This document shows positions 7,160-15,796 of a DNA stretch of 50,920 nucleotides, piece after piece. The position numbers were made by a program, and so were the translations under genes. Numbering within the stretch: the stretch's first letter is position 1; the number at the start of each line of letters is the position of its first letter. This stretch comes from Lysobacter sp. Root916 (lineage in GTDB: Bacteria > Pseudomonadota > Gammaproteobacteria > Xanthomonadales > Xanthomonadaceae), in assembly GCF_001429785.1 (NCBI RefSeq), contig NZ_LMJF01000016.1:1-50920 (forward strand), read 5' to 3'. The notes under the pieces are model-generated. The model saw only the letters and a program-made list of their open reading frames with translations. It did not search any database and had not been told where the DNA came from.

Positions 7160-10100
7160 TCAGTCCGCGGCCGGCGGGGGCGCGGCCACGGCGGGCGTGC
7201 GCGCGAGGATGAAGGCCAGGCATTGCTCGACCTCCAGCGGCCGCGCCAGCCAATAGCCCTGGATCTCGTCGCAGCCGTGTTCGCGCAGGAACTCCATCTG
7301 CGCCTCCGACTCCACGCCCTCGGCGACCACGTTCAGGCCCAGCGAGTGGGCCATGGTGATGACGGTGCTGGTGATCGCCTCGTCGTCGGGGTCGCGGCCG
7401 AGGTCGCCGACGAACTCCTTGTCGATCTTGAGGGTGTTGATCGGCAGGCGCTTGAGGTAGGCCAGGGAGGAGTAGCCGGTGCCGAAATCGTCCACCGCCA
7501 GGCCGACGCCGAGGTCGCGGATCGCCTGCAGGGTGGCCGCGGTCTGGACCGCGTTGGCCATGATCACGCTCTCGGTGAGTTCCAGCTCCAGGCGCCAGGC
7601 GGGGATGCCGCTTTCGTCGAGGGCGCGTGCGACCGTGCGCGGCAGATCGCTGCGCAGCAGTTGCAGGGCCGAGACGTTGACCGACATCGACAGCTGGTCC
7701 AGGCCCTGTTGGCGCCAGCGTTCCAGGGTCCGGCAGGCCTCGTGCATGGCCCATTCGCCGATCTCCAGGATCAGCCCGCTTTCCTCGGCCAGGGGGATGA
7801 ACTGCGCCGGCGAGATGTCGCCGTACTCGGCGCTGCGCCAGCGCAGCAGGGCCTCTACGCCGGTGATGCGTTGGTCCTGCAGCGACAGCCGCGGCTGATA
7901 CACCAGGCGCAGCTCGCCGCGGTCCAGGACCTTGCGCAGCGCCGCCGAGATGGTGGCGCGGCGACGGATCTCGACGTCCATCGCCTCGGTGTAGCGCATG
8001 TAGGTGCGGCGGCCGGCGGCCTTGGCCTGGTACATCGCGGTGTCGGCGTGCTTGAGCAGGTCGGTCGGGACCTGGGCGTGATCGGGGTAGAGGCTGATGC
8101 CGATCGAGGGCGAGATCGACACGTCGTGGCGCTCGTCGAAATCCAGCGGGGTCTCGAACGCGCGCATCAGCCGGCGCGCGACCGCCTCGGCGTCCTCGGG
8201 CGTGTCGATGTTTTCCAGCACCACGGTGAACTCGTCGCCGCCCAGGCGGGCGACGGTGTGCTCGGCGCCCACGGTTTCCTGCAGGCGGGTGGCGGCGGCG
8301 CGCAGGATGCGGTCGCCGGCGGCGTGGCCCAGCGAGTCGTTGATGTCCTTGAAGCGGTCCAGGTCCAGGAACAGCACCGCGATGCGGTGACCCTGGCGGC
8401 GCGCGCGCACGATTGCGCGCGACAGCCGCTCCGACAGCAGCGTGCGGTTGGGCAGGCTGGTCAGGGTGTCGTAGTTGGCCAGGTAGCGCAGTTCCTGCTC
8501 GGCGCGCTTCTGGTCGGTGATGTCGCTGAGCACGGCGACGTAGTGGCTGCGCTGGCCGCCGGTATCCAGCACCGCGCTGCCTTGCAGCCAGCACAGGAAC
8601 TCGGCGCCGTCCTTGCGCGACTGCCAGATCTCGCCCGACCAGCGCCCGCTGCGCTGCAGTTCGGCGCGCATCTCCTGGTAGAACTCGGGGTCGTGCTGGC
8701 GGCTGTCGAGCAGGCTGGCCGACCGCCCGATCACCTCGGCGTCGCCGTAGCCGGTCATGTGGGTGAAGGCAGGGTTGATCGAGACGAAGTTGAAGTCGCG
8801 GTCGATCACCGCCACCGCCTCGGCCATGCTGCGCAGGACCTCGCTGGAGATGCGGCGATCGCGCTCGGCGCTGCGGTTGGCGGTGATGTCGCGCGCGGTG
8901 CCGGCCACGCGCAGGGCGCGGCCCTTGGGGTCGCGCTCGACCACCCTGCCGCGCGCGCGGATCCAGCTCCAGCCGCCGCCTGGGTTGCGGATGCGGTGCT
9001 CGGACAGGAACAGCGCGGCGTCGCCGCGCAGGTGCTGCTTGAGCAGGTCGAGCACGCGCGCCTGGTCGTCGGTGTGGATCTCGTGATCGTCGACCACGTG
9101 GGTCTGGACGCCGATGTCCGGGGTCTGCGCGTGCTGTTCGTCCACGCGCATGCGGTGCATCTCGCGCCGGCTCAGGTCGTAATCCCAGAACTGCTCGCCC
9201 GATGCCCACAGGGCCAGCTTCAAACGCTCCTCGCGCTCGCGGATCTGCTGGAAGTAGCCGCGCTCGCGTTGGCGCGCGCGGTGCCAGCGCCAGCCGGCGC
9301 TGGCGAGCAGGGCGACCAGGGCCAGGACCGCGGCCAGGATCACCATCGGGTGCCGCCACAGCGGCGGCGCGACGTGGATCGGGATGACCAGCTCGCGCGA
9401 GTTCCACACCCCGTCGCGGTTGGTGGCCTGGGCGCGGAAGGTGTAGCGGCCGGCGGGCAGGCGGGTGTAGGTGATGTCCTGGCGCATGCCGTTCTCGATC
9501 CAGCCGCGATCGAAGCCGTCCATGCGGTAGCGGTAGCGGATGCTGGAATCCGGCGCGAAATCCAGCGCGCCCACGCGCAGGCGCAGGATGCCGGCCGCGG
9601 CGGGCACGTCCAGGCGCGCGGGCTGCCACAGCGCGCCGCTGTCGACCGTGGCCTCGGCGCCGATCCAGGCCCCGAGCAGGCGCACCGGCGGGGTGTAGCG
9701 CGAATCGACCATGCGCGCGGGCAGGAACAGGTTCAGACCGCGCACGCCGCCGAACACGAAGCGGCCGTCGCGCAGCTGGGTGACCGCTCCGCCGTTGAAC
9801 TCCAGGTCCTGCAGGCCGTCGGCCAGGCCGTAGCGGCGCACCCAGCCCGGCGCCACGTCGAAGCGCAGGATGCCGGCGTCGGTGCCCAGCCACAGGCGCC
9901 CGTTCGGCCCTTCGGCGACGGTGAACACCACCGGCACCGGGCGTTCGTTCAAGGCCGCGCCCAGCGGATGCACGAAACGGATCTCGCCGCCGCGTTCGAC
10001 CACGCGGTCGAGCCCGGCGTGGCCGCCGACCCAGACCGTGCCGTCCTCGGACTGGTGCAGGGCGCGCACCAGATTGCCGGCCAGGCTGTTGGGGTTGTTG

Positions 10101-11704
10101 GCCTGGTGGCGGTAGTGGCGCATGCGCCCGCTGGCGGGTTCCAGCAGGTCCAGGCCGTCGCCGGTGCCCAGCCAGATGCGGTTCTGGCGGTCCTCCAGCA
10201 AGGCGTGCACCACCGGATGGCTGAGGCCCTTGGGGTCGCCCTCGCGGTAGCCGTATTGGGCGATCGCGCCGCTGGCGGGATCGTAATGCAAGGCGCCGGT
10301 GCCGGTGCTGCCCAGCCACAGCGTGCCGTCGTGGGCGACGATCAGGCTGCGCAGCGCGGTCGCGCTGTACGGCCCCAGGTCGATGCGTTCGAGTTGGCGC
10401 GCGACCGGGTCGAGCCGGCGCAAGCCCTGGCTGGTGGCGACCCAGAGCCGGCCGCGGTCGGCGCGGCCGAAGGCCATCACCCGCACGCCTTCGCCGATCA
10501 GGCGGGTGTAGTCGTCGAACCGGTCCTGCTGCAGGTCGTAACGCAGCAGGCGCGCGTTGTCGCTGCCCAGCCACAGCGCGCCGCCCTCGTCCTCGATGAT
10601 GGCGCGCATGCTGTCGTCGGCGGCGGCATTGCGCGGCCGCCCGCTGTCGATATCGAGCACGTAACTGAAGCGGGTGCCGCGCGGATCGGCCAGGGCGACG
10701 CCGCGGAAGGTGCCGCCGACCCAGAGCAGGCCGCCGTGATCGACCATCAGGCTGGCGATGGTGTCCTCAGGCAGGCCGGCGTCGATACCGGCGTCCTCGC
10801 GCACCGCTTCGATCCTGCCGCTATCGGGGTCGTACCGGCGCAGGCCGTCGCCGAACACCGACAGCCACAGGCGGCGGTCGGGCGCCTCGACGATCGCGCG
10901 CACGTCGGCGGGCGACGCCGGCGCGTCGGTGTCGGCCGGCAGGACCCGAATCAGGCTGCGGCCGTCGCTGTGCACGCGGAACAGGCCGTCGTTGCGGCCG
11001 ACCCAGATCTGGCCGCGGTGGTCGCGCAACAGGCTGGCGACCGGCTGCGGCTCGATCCGCTCGACCCGGTCGTCGGTGCCGATCCGGTACAGGCCGGCGG
11101 CGTTGCCGTACCAGACATTGCCGTCCCTGTCCGACACCAGCTTCTGCCAGGGCCGGTCGCGCGTGCTGTCGGGCAGCTTCAGCAGGTTCTGGCGGCGGCC
11201 GCTGGCCGGGTCCAGGCGCTCCAGCCCGGCCACGCTGCCGACCCAGACCCGGCCGCCGCGGTAGAGCAGGGCCATGACCTGGCGCGAGGCCTGGCTGCCG
11301 CCCGCGGCCGAGTAGCGGCGGATGCGGCCGGTGGCCAGGTCCAGCCGGGCCACGTATTCGGAGTAGGTGCCGACCCAGAGCGCGCGCTCGCTTTCCAGCG
11401 CCAGGGTGGTGACGTAGCTGTCGGGCAGGCTGGCCGGATCGCGCGGATCGTGGCGATAGGGCACGAAGCGCTGGCCGTCGTAGCGGTGCAGGCCGCCCTG
11501 GGTGCCGACCCAGACGAAGCCCTGGGCGTCCTGGGCCAGCGCGGTCACCGAGTTCTGGGCCAGGCCGATTTCGCTGCCCAGACGGGTGAAGTAATAGTCC
11601 CGGGTTGCCGCTGCGACCGGCAACACCGTGCCCGCCAACACCAGCAGAGCGCTGAGCAGGCCGGCGACGCGAATAGCGGCGATGGGGGATGGACGCACGG
11701 ACAC
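7160..11704 (-). CDS. Propeller-sensor diguanylate cyclase/phosphodiesterase
   Basis: A 1514-residue membrane signalling protein. Order: signal/anchor segment (about 10-33), repeated two-component-propeller motifs (recurring VWVGTxxGLxRYD and LWLGTxxG, about 45-700), a Y_Y_Y-type domain near 700-780 (IRYRYRMDGFDRGW), a transmembrane helix (HPMVILAAVLALVALLASAGW), two PAS-like domains, GGDEF at 1155-1159, and EAL at 1284-1286. The cyclase motif RLGGDEF and the EAL motifs GVEALLRWR, DDFGTGYSSLAYLKRLP and KIDKEF are intact. The RxxD inhibitory site is absent (GAEH at that place). The periplasmic propeller probably senses a ligand and sets c-di-GMP synthesis or breakdown. It stands alone, 97 bases from the ZapB-like gene and divergent from ygfB. 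Confidence 0.93.
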   Translation of the reverse strand: MSVRPSPIAAIRVAGLLSALLVLAGTVLPVAAATRDYYFTRLGSEIGLAQNSVTALAQDAQGFVWVGTQGGLHRYDGQRFVPYRHDPRDPASLPDSYVTTLALESERALWVGTYSEYVARLDLATGRIRRYSAAGGSQASRQVMALLYRGGRVWVGSVAGLERLDPASGRRQNLLKLPDSTRDRPWQKLVSDRDGNVWYGNAAGLYRIGTDDRVERIEPQPVASLLRDHRGQIWVGRNDGLFRVHSDGRSLIRVLPADTDAPASPADVRAIVEAPDRRLWLSVFGDGLRRYDPDSGRIEAVREDAGIDAGLPEDTIASLMVDHGGLLWVGGTFRGVALADPRGTRFSYVLDIDSGRPRNAAADDSMRAIIEDEGGALWLGSDNARLLRYDLQQDRFDDYTRLIGEGVRVMAFGRADRGRLWVATSQGLRRLDPVARQLERIDLGPYSATALRSLIVAHDGTLWLGSTGTGALHYDPASGAIAQYGYREGDPKGLSHPVVHALLEDRQNRIWLGTGDGLDLLEPASGRMRHYRHQANNPNSLAGNLVRALHQSEDGTVWVGGHAGLDRVVERGGEIRFVHPLGAALNERPVPVVFTVAEGPNGRLWLGTDAGILRFDVAPGWVRRYGLADGLQDLEFNGGAVTQLRDGRFVFGGVRGLNLFLPARMVDSRYTPPVRLLGAWIGAEATVDSGALWQPARLDVPAAAGILRLRVGALDFAPDSSIRYRYRMDGFDRGWIENGMRQDITYTRLPAGRYTFRAQATNRDGVWNSRELVIPIHVAPPLWRHPMVILAAVLALVALLASAGWRWHRARQRERGYFQQIREREERLKLALWASGEQFWDYDLSRREMHRMRVDEQHAQTPDIGVQTHVVDDHEIHTDDQARVLDLLKQHLRGDAALFLSEHRIRNPGGGWSWIRARGRVVERDPKGRALRVAGTARDITANRSAERDRRISSEVLRSMAEAVAVIDRDFNFVSINPAFTHMTGYGDAEVIGRSASLLDSRQHDPEFYQEMRAELQRSGRWSGEIWQSRKDGAEFLCWLQGSAVLDTGGQRSHYVAVLSDITDQKRAEQELRYLANYDTLTSLPNRTLLSERLSRAIVRARRQGHRIAVLFLDLDRFKDINDSLGHAAGDRILRAAATRLQETVGAEHTVARLGGDEFTVVLENIDTPEDAEAVARRLMRAFETPLDFDERHDVSISPSIGISLYPDHAQVPTDLLKHADTAMYQAKAAGRRTYMRYTEAMDVEIRRRATISAALRKVLDRGELRLVYQPRLSLQDQRITGVEALLRWRSAEYGDISPAQFIPLAEESGLILEIGEWAMHEACRTLERWRQQGLDQLSMSVNVSALQLLRSDLPRTVARALDESGIPAWRLELELTESVIMANAVQTAATLQAIRDLGVGLAVDDFGTGYSSLAYLKRLPINTLKIDKEFVGDLGRDPDDEAITSTVITMAHSLGLNVVAEGVESEAQMEFLREHGCDEIQGYWLARPLEVEQCLAFILARTPAVAAPPPAAD

Positions 11705-11774
11705 CGGGGCACAGGGCGTGGCAACGCGCAGTGTAGGCAGGCGTCGTCCGCCGCAACAAGCCGCGTCGCTGCGT

Positions 11775-11783
11775 TGCTAAACT
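11775..11783 (+). promoter_or_regulatory. Possible extended -10 promoter for ygfB-pepP
   Basis: TTGCTAAACT carries a TG-extended -10 (TGC then TAAACT), 20 bases before the ygfB ATG. No -35 is evident at the usual distance. Confidence 0.4.
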
Positions 11784-11803
11784 GACGCAACCCCCACGCA
11801 GCC

Positions 11804-12358
11804 ATGCCAGTGCCCTCCATCGAACTGCCCGACCTGTCCGCCGTCGACGCTCAGAGCCGCCAACTCGCGCTCGCCGCGTCGCCTTCCGAACTCCATGGGG
11901 CCCTGTGCGGCTGGCTGGCCGGCGGCGGCGCCTCGCTGCGCGAATGGCCGGCCAAAGTGCTGGCCGACGATGCCCTGACCGCGCCGGAGGCCGACAGCGC
12001 GCTCGACCAGCTGCGTCTGGCCAGCGCCGCGCAGCTGTCCGACCGCAGTTTCGATTTCGCCCTGCTGCTGCCCGACGCCGAGGCCTCGCTGTCCGAGCGC
12101 AGCGGCGCGCTGTTCGAATGGTGCCGCGGTTTCCTCGGCGGATTCGGCCTGGCCGGCGCTTCGGCCAACGCGTTGTCGGTGGAAGGCCGCGAGGCGCTGG
12201 GCGATCTGGCCAAGCTCGCCGTCGCCCAGCCGCAGGACGACGGCGACGAAGAGGACGAGGAAGCGTTGGTGGAGATCGAGGAATTCGTGCGCGTGGCCGC
12301 GCTGCTGCTGCACGGCGACTGTGTGCTGGCCAGCCAGCACCGGCAACGTTTGAACTGA
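11804..12358 (+). CDS. ygfB: UPF0149 family protein YgfB
   Basis: A 184-residue acidic protein. The ELHGALCGWLAGGG motif near residue 30, WCRGFLGGFGLAG near 105 and the C-terminal EEFVRVAALLLHGD are typical of UPF0149/YgfB. In Pseudomonas aeruginosa the homologue affects expression of resistance and programmed-death genes, but no enzymatic role is known. It is followed by pepP after 19 bases, the conserved ygfB-pepP operon, and is divergent from the propeller GGDEF-EAL gene. Confidence 0.92.
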   Translation: MPVPSIELPDLSAVDAQSRQLALAASPSELHGALCGWLAGGGASLREWPAKVLADDALTAPEADSALDQLRLASAAQLSDRSFDFALLLPDAEASLSERSGALFEWCRGFLGGFGLAGASANALSVEGREALGDLAKLAVAQPQDDGDEEDEEALVEIEEFVRVAALLLHGDCVLASQHRQRLN

Positions 12359-12377
12359 ATCCAAGGGCGTCGCGACG

Positions 12378-13706
12378 ATGACTACCGCCGGCATCGCCAG
12401 CCAGATTTCCGCCAAGGCCTACGCGCGCCGCCGCAAGCAGCTCATGCGCATGGCCGGCGACGACGCCATCCTGGTGCTGCCGTCGGCGAACGAGCTGATT
12501 CGCAGCCGCGACACCCATTACCCGTACCGGCAGGATTCCGACCTGTGGTACCTCACCGGCTTCCCCGAGCCGGAGGCGGTGCTGGTGCTGGTGCCGGGCC
12601 GCAAGCACGGCGAAACCCTGCTGTTCTGCCGCGAGCGCGATCTGGAGCGCGAAGGCTGGGACGGCCCGCGTTTCGGCCCCGAGGGCGCGGTCGAGGCCTT
12701 CGGCCTGGACGACGCCTATCCGATCGCCGATCTCGACGACATCCTGCCCGGCCTGCTCGAAGGGCGTTCGCGGGTGTACTACCACTTCGGCCGCGATCAG
12801 GAGTTCGACCTCAAGCTGATCGGCTGGCTCAACCGCGTGCGCGCGATGGTGCGACAGGGCGCGCAGCCGCCGCACGAGTTCCTCGAGCTGGGTCATCTGC
12901 TCGACGAGATGCGTTTGTTCAAGGACCGCGACGAACTCAAGCTGATGCAGCGCGCGGCCGACATCAGCGTGCAGGCGCACGAGGTGGCGATGCGCGCGGC
13001 GCGCCCGGGCGTGCGCGAGTACGAACTGCAGGCCGAGCTGGAACGCGTGTTCCGCATGCACGACGCCGAGCCGGCCTACGGCAGCATCGTCGGCGCCGGC
13101 GCCAATGGGTGCGTGCTGCATTACCGCGCCAATAACGGCGTGGCGCGCGACGGCGATCTGGTCCTGATCGACGCCGGCGCGGAATTCCGTGGCTACGCCG
13201 CCGACATCACCCGCACCTTCCCGGTCAACGGCCGCTTCAGCGCGCCGCAGCGCGCGCTGCACGATCTGGTCGGCGCGGCCCAGGCCGCAGCGCTGGCGCA
13301 GGCGCGCCCGGGCGTGGCCTACGAGGCGGGGCACAATGCCGCGGTCGAGACCTTGACCGAGGGTCTGCTCAAACTCGGCCTGCTCAAGGGCAAGCTGGAG
13401 AAGAACATCGCCGACGGCAGCTACCGCCGCTATTACCGGCACAAGACCGGGCATTGGCTGGGGCTGGACGTGCACGACGTCGGCGAGTACCGAATCGAGG
13501 GCGAGTCGCGCCTGCTGGAGCCGGGCATGGTGTTCACCATCGAGCCGGGGTTGTACGTGTCGGCCGACGACACCAGCGTGGATCCGAAGTGGCGGGGTAT
13601 CGGCATCCGCACCGAGGACGATGTGTTGGTCACCAAGGATGGCTATCAGGTGCTGACCGACAAACTGGCGCGCAGCGCTGATGAGATCGAGGCGTTGATG
13701 GGGTAG
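12378..13706 (+). CDS. pepP: Xaa-Pro aminopeptidase (aminopeptidase P)
   Basis: A 442-residue cytoplasmic metallopeptidase that removes N-terminal residues preceding proline. The N-terminal creatinase-like domain contains HYPYRQDSDLWYLTGFPEPEAVLVL. The C-terminal pita-bread domain supplies the dinuclear metal ligands: LIDAGAEFRGYAADITRTF (two Asp), HKTGHWLGLDVHD (His), FTIEPGLYV (Glu) and GIRTEDDVLV (Glu). The length equals E. coli PepP. It is in an operon with ygfB; the usual ubiH/ubiI followers are absent and a repeat-rich gap comes next. Confidence 0.96.
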   Translation: MTTAGIASQISAKAYARRRKQLMRMAGDDAILVLPSANELIRSRDTHYPYRQDSDLWYLTGFPEPEAVLVLVPGRKHGETLLFCRERDLEREGWDGPRFGPEGAVEAFGLDDAYPIADLDDILPGLLEGRSRVYYHFGRDQEFDLKLIGWLNRVRAMVRQGAQPPHEFLELGHLLDEMRLFKDRDELKLMQRAADISVQAHEVAMRAARPGVREYELQAELERVFRMHDAEPAYGSIVGAGANGCVLHYRANNGVARDGDLVLIDAGAEFRGYAADITRTFPVNGRFSAPQRALHDLVGAAQAAALAQARPGVAYEAGHNAAVETLTEGLLKLGLLKGKLEKNIADGSYRRYYRHKTGHWLGLDVHDVGEYRIEGESRLLEPGMVFTIEPGLYVSADDTSVDPKWRGIGIRTEDDVLVTKDGYQVLTDKLARSADEIEALMG

Positions 13707-13748
13707 GGGGAGTGGGTTTCGCCCGCGCCTCTCGTTCTAGTCGCGCGC

Positions 13749-13802
13749 TGTCGCTGTCGCTGTCGCCGTAGCCGTAGCCGTAGCCGTAGCCGTAGCCGTA
13801 GC
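13749..13802. repeat. Hexanucleotide array TGTCGC x3 / CGTAGC x6
   Basis: Nine uninterrupted 6-base units: three TGTCGC and then six CGTAGC, 42 bases after the pepP stop. The hexamer length keeps any reading frame open, which explains the Ala-Thr repeats in spurious ORFs across it. Confidence 0.95.
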
Positions 13803-13968
13803 CGCCGCTCGGCTGTGCTCACCACCTCTCGCGCTTCGGGCCAGCCTAGGCCGGCTCTTGCTGTTGCTGGCCATCTCCGCGAAGGCAGGCTCTGCTTTAG
13901 TTCGGCGGAGCCGAGCATCCAGTGTCTTTAGCATGCACTCACATGCAAGCCCGCTTTCGCTTTTGACT

Positions 13969-14077
13969 CCCTCCTTTGGAAAAGGGTGGAGCCGTGCGTT
14001 TACGAACCGCAGGTTCGTGCGCGGCTGAGCGCCGGCAGGCTATGCCTGCTGGCCGGGCGGGTTGGGGAGGATTTGCT
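13969..14077 (+). repeat. Interspersed repeat, about 109 bp, second copy at 47.8 kb
   Basis: The segment running from CCCTCCTTTGGAAAAGGGTG to GGAGGATTTGCT is nearly identical to the reverse complement of 47754-47861. It contains internal palindromes, such as GAACCGCAGGTTC. No ORF with homology is recognised in it. Confidence 0.85.
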
Positions 14078-14276
14078 GTTGCTTTGCTTTTGTCTTTTTC
14101 TGACCGAAGGTCAAAGGCTTCCGCCTGCTGCGCATGCGGGTCACTTTCTCTTGCTCCTAGCTCCCTCCTTTATCAAAGGAGGGTTGGGGAGGATTTGCTA
14201 TTGCTTTGCTTTCGTCTTTTCAGACCGAAGGTCAAGGGCTTCCGCCTGCTGCGCATGCGGGTCACTTTCTCTTGCT
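14059..14276 (+). repeat. Direct duplication of a 97-bp non-coding unit
   Basis: Two near-identical copies (about 14059-14155 and 14180-14276) run from GGGTTGGGGAGGATTTGCT through GACCGAAGGTCAA and the palindrome CCGCATGCGCAGC/GCTGCGCATGCGG region to TCACTTTCTCTTGCT. They are separated by a CTCCCTCCTTT..AAAGGAGGG hairpin. The spacing suggests tandem amplification of an intergenic element. Confidence 0.85.
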
Positions 14277-14324
14277 AGCCCAAGAGAAAGTAACCAAAGA
14301 GAAGGGCTAGCGTGACCAAACCTC

Positions 14325-14518
14325 CCCTGCGGGTTCGGAGCTGGCGCGGGGATTTTTCGAATGGACGTCCCTGTCCATTCGAAAAACGGCGCGCGTCCTG
14401 CGCGCCGCCCTTCGGGTCTGGCGCCCTGCGGGTTCGGAGCTGGCGCGGGGATTTTTCGAATGGACGTCCCTGTCCATTCGAAAAACGGCGCGCGTCCTGC
14501 GCGCCGCCCTTCGGGTCT
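14325..14518 (+). repeat. Two identical 95-bp units with 14-bp hairpins
   Basis: Copies at 14325-14419 and 14424-14518 appear identical. Each contains the perfect inverted repeat TTTTTCGAATGGAC / GTCCATTCGAAAAA around a 6-base loop, followed by GGCGCGC..GCGCGCC. The hairpin ends in AAAAA or TTTTT, so it could act as a terminator on either strand. Confidence 0.9.
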
Positions 14519-14561
14519 ACGGTTGGTCGGGTGAGTGCGGGGCTTTTGGATTTGAATGCCG

Positions 14562-14651
<90 letters not shown>

Positions 14652-14689
14652 CGGCGTGCTGGCGCTGTCTTGCGGGCGCGATCGGGCTC

Positions 14690-14727
14690 GTAGGATGTGG
14701 TGAGCCGGAGGCGAACCGCATCGTTGC
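14690..14727 (+). repeat. Interspersed palindromic repeat (GTAGGATG.. type)
   Basis: GTAGGATGTGGTGAGCC.. followed by GGCGAACCGCATCG, an imperfect palindrome. Related copies lie at 31380-31416 (same orientation) and 42848-42884 (inverted). Confidence 0.75.
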
Positions 14728-14807
14728 GTGGTGGCCGGTGCCGGCGAGGGGTGATGCAGGCTTTAGGTTGACATGCGCAGCGGCCAGCGCATGCCCGGCC
14801 CTCGGGC

Positions 14808-15698
14808 CTACGGCCCCATCGCGGCCAACACCGCATCCACGAAGCGGCTGAGTTTGGGCAGGGGCTGGCGGTCGCGTGGGTACAGCAGGTGCACCGGGCG
14901 TGGCGGCGGTAGGTCGTGTTCGAACAAGGGCAGCAATCGGCCGGCGGCGAGGTCGTCGGCCAGCAGCACTTCGGGCTGCAGCAGAATGCCGCAGCCGTCC
15001 AAGGCCGCGCGACGCAGGGCGTCGCCGTGATTGGAGGCGAAGCGGCCGCGCAGGCGCAGCGGCTCGCCGCCCAGGCTGGCGAATAGCCAGCCCGCGTTGG
15101 GGTGCCAGAGCAGATGATTCAGGCAACTGTGCTGGGCCAGTTCGCTCGGGCTGTGCGGCGTGCCGCGTTCGCGCAGGTACTCGGGCGAGGCGCACACGAT
15201 CATGCGATAGGGCCGCAGCGGGCGCGCCACCAGATGGTCGGAATCAGGCAGGGGGCCGATGCGGATGGCGGCGTCGAAGCCTTCGGCGATCAGGTCGCTC
15301 ATGCGGTCGGCCAACACCAGGTCCAGCGACACGTCCGGGTGCGCGCGCAGGAACGCGGTGGCCAGCGGCGCCACCGCGGCGGTGCCCAAGGTCAGTGGCG
15401 CGGTCACGCGCAGGTGCCCGCGCGGGCGCGCGTGGTCCTGCAGGCGTTCGGCCACGGTCTCGGCGCGGCGTACTTGCTCCAGCGCTTGCCGCGCCTCTTC
15501 CAGGAAGGCCGCGCCGACTTCGGTGAGCCGCTGCTTGCGGGTGTCGCGCTGGAGCAGGCGCGCGCGCAGGTGGGTTTCCAACTGATGCACGTGCTTGCCC
15601 ACCATCACCGCCGACACCCGCTGCGCGCGCGCGGCCGCGGCGAAGCTGCCGGTGTCGGCGACCGAAACGAAGACCGCCATCGCGCGCAGCAGATCCAT
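14808..15698 (-). CDS. LysR-family transcriptional regulator
   Basis: A 296-residue regulator. The N-terminal winged helix-turn-helix (MDLLRAMAVFVSVADTGSFAAAARAQRVSAVMVGKHVHQLE) is typical of LysR proteins, followed by the linker helix and a periplasmic-binding-like effector domain beginning near residue 90 (GHLRVTAPLTLGTAAVAPL). It is transcribed divergently from a short-chain dehydrogenase, 98 bases away, and a perfect palindrome lies 2 bases upstream of its start codon. It therefore probably controls itself and the dehydrogenase. The inducer is unknown. Confidence 0.94.
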   Translation of the reverse strand: MDLLRAMAVFVSVADTGSFAAAARAQRVSAVMVGKHVHQLETHLRARLLQRDTRKQRLTEVGAAFLEEARQALEQVRRAETVAERLQDHARPRGHLRVTAPLTLGTAAVAPLATAFLRAHPDVSLDLVLADRMSDLIAEGFDAAIRIGPLPDSDHLVARPLRPYRMIVCASPEYLRERGTPHSPSELAQHSCLNHLLWHPNAGWLFASLGGEPLRLRGRFASNHGDALRRAALDGCGILLQPEVLLADDLAAGRLLPLFEHDLPPPRPVHLLYPRDRQPLPKLSRFVDAVLAAMGP

Positions 15699-15700
15699 GG

Positions 15701-15715
15701 CTAACTCTCAGTTAG
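15701..15715. promoter_or_regulatory. LysR-type operator (T-N11-A palindrome)
   Basis: CTAACTCTCAGTTAG is a perfect inverted repeat (CTAACT / AGTTAG) that fits the LysR T-N11-A box (T15702, A15714). It lies in the divergent lysR/SDR intergenic region, almost touching the regulator start codon. Confidence 0.65.
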
Positions 15716-15796
15716 GGGTGCCCGAAATGCTAGCGCATGCCACGGCCCGGATTGGGCGCGCACACTGTGGACCATTCCTACCGTAAGAGTTCCGCC

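Noticed and set aside
7136-11785. A 1549-codon ORF on the plus strand opposite the GGDEF-EAL gene
   Set aside because: It is an antisense frame held open by high GC content; its translation is low-complexity (Ala, Gln, Val, His, Gly) without any domain, while the minus strand has intact motifs.
13737-13934. Small minus-strand ORF with an Ala-Thr repeat tail
   Set aside because: The repeat is just the translated hexamer array; no ribosome site or family supports a gene.
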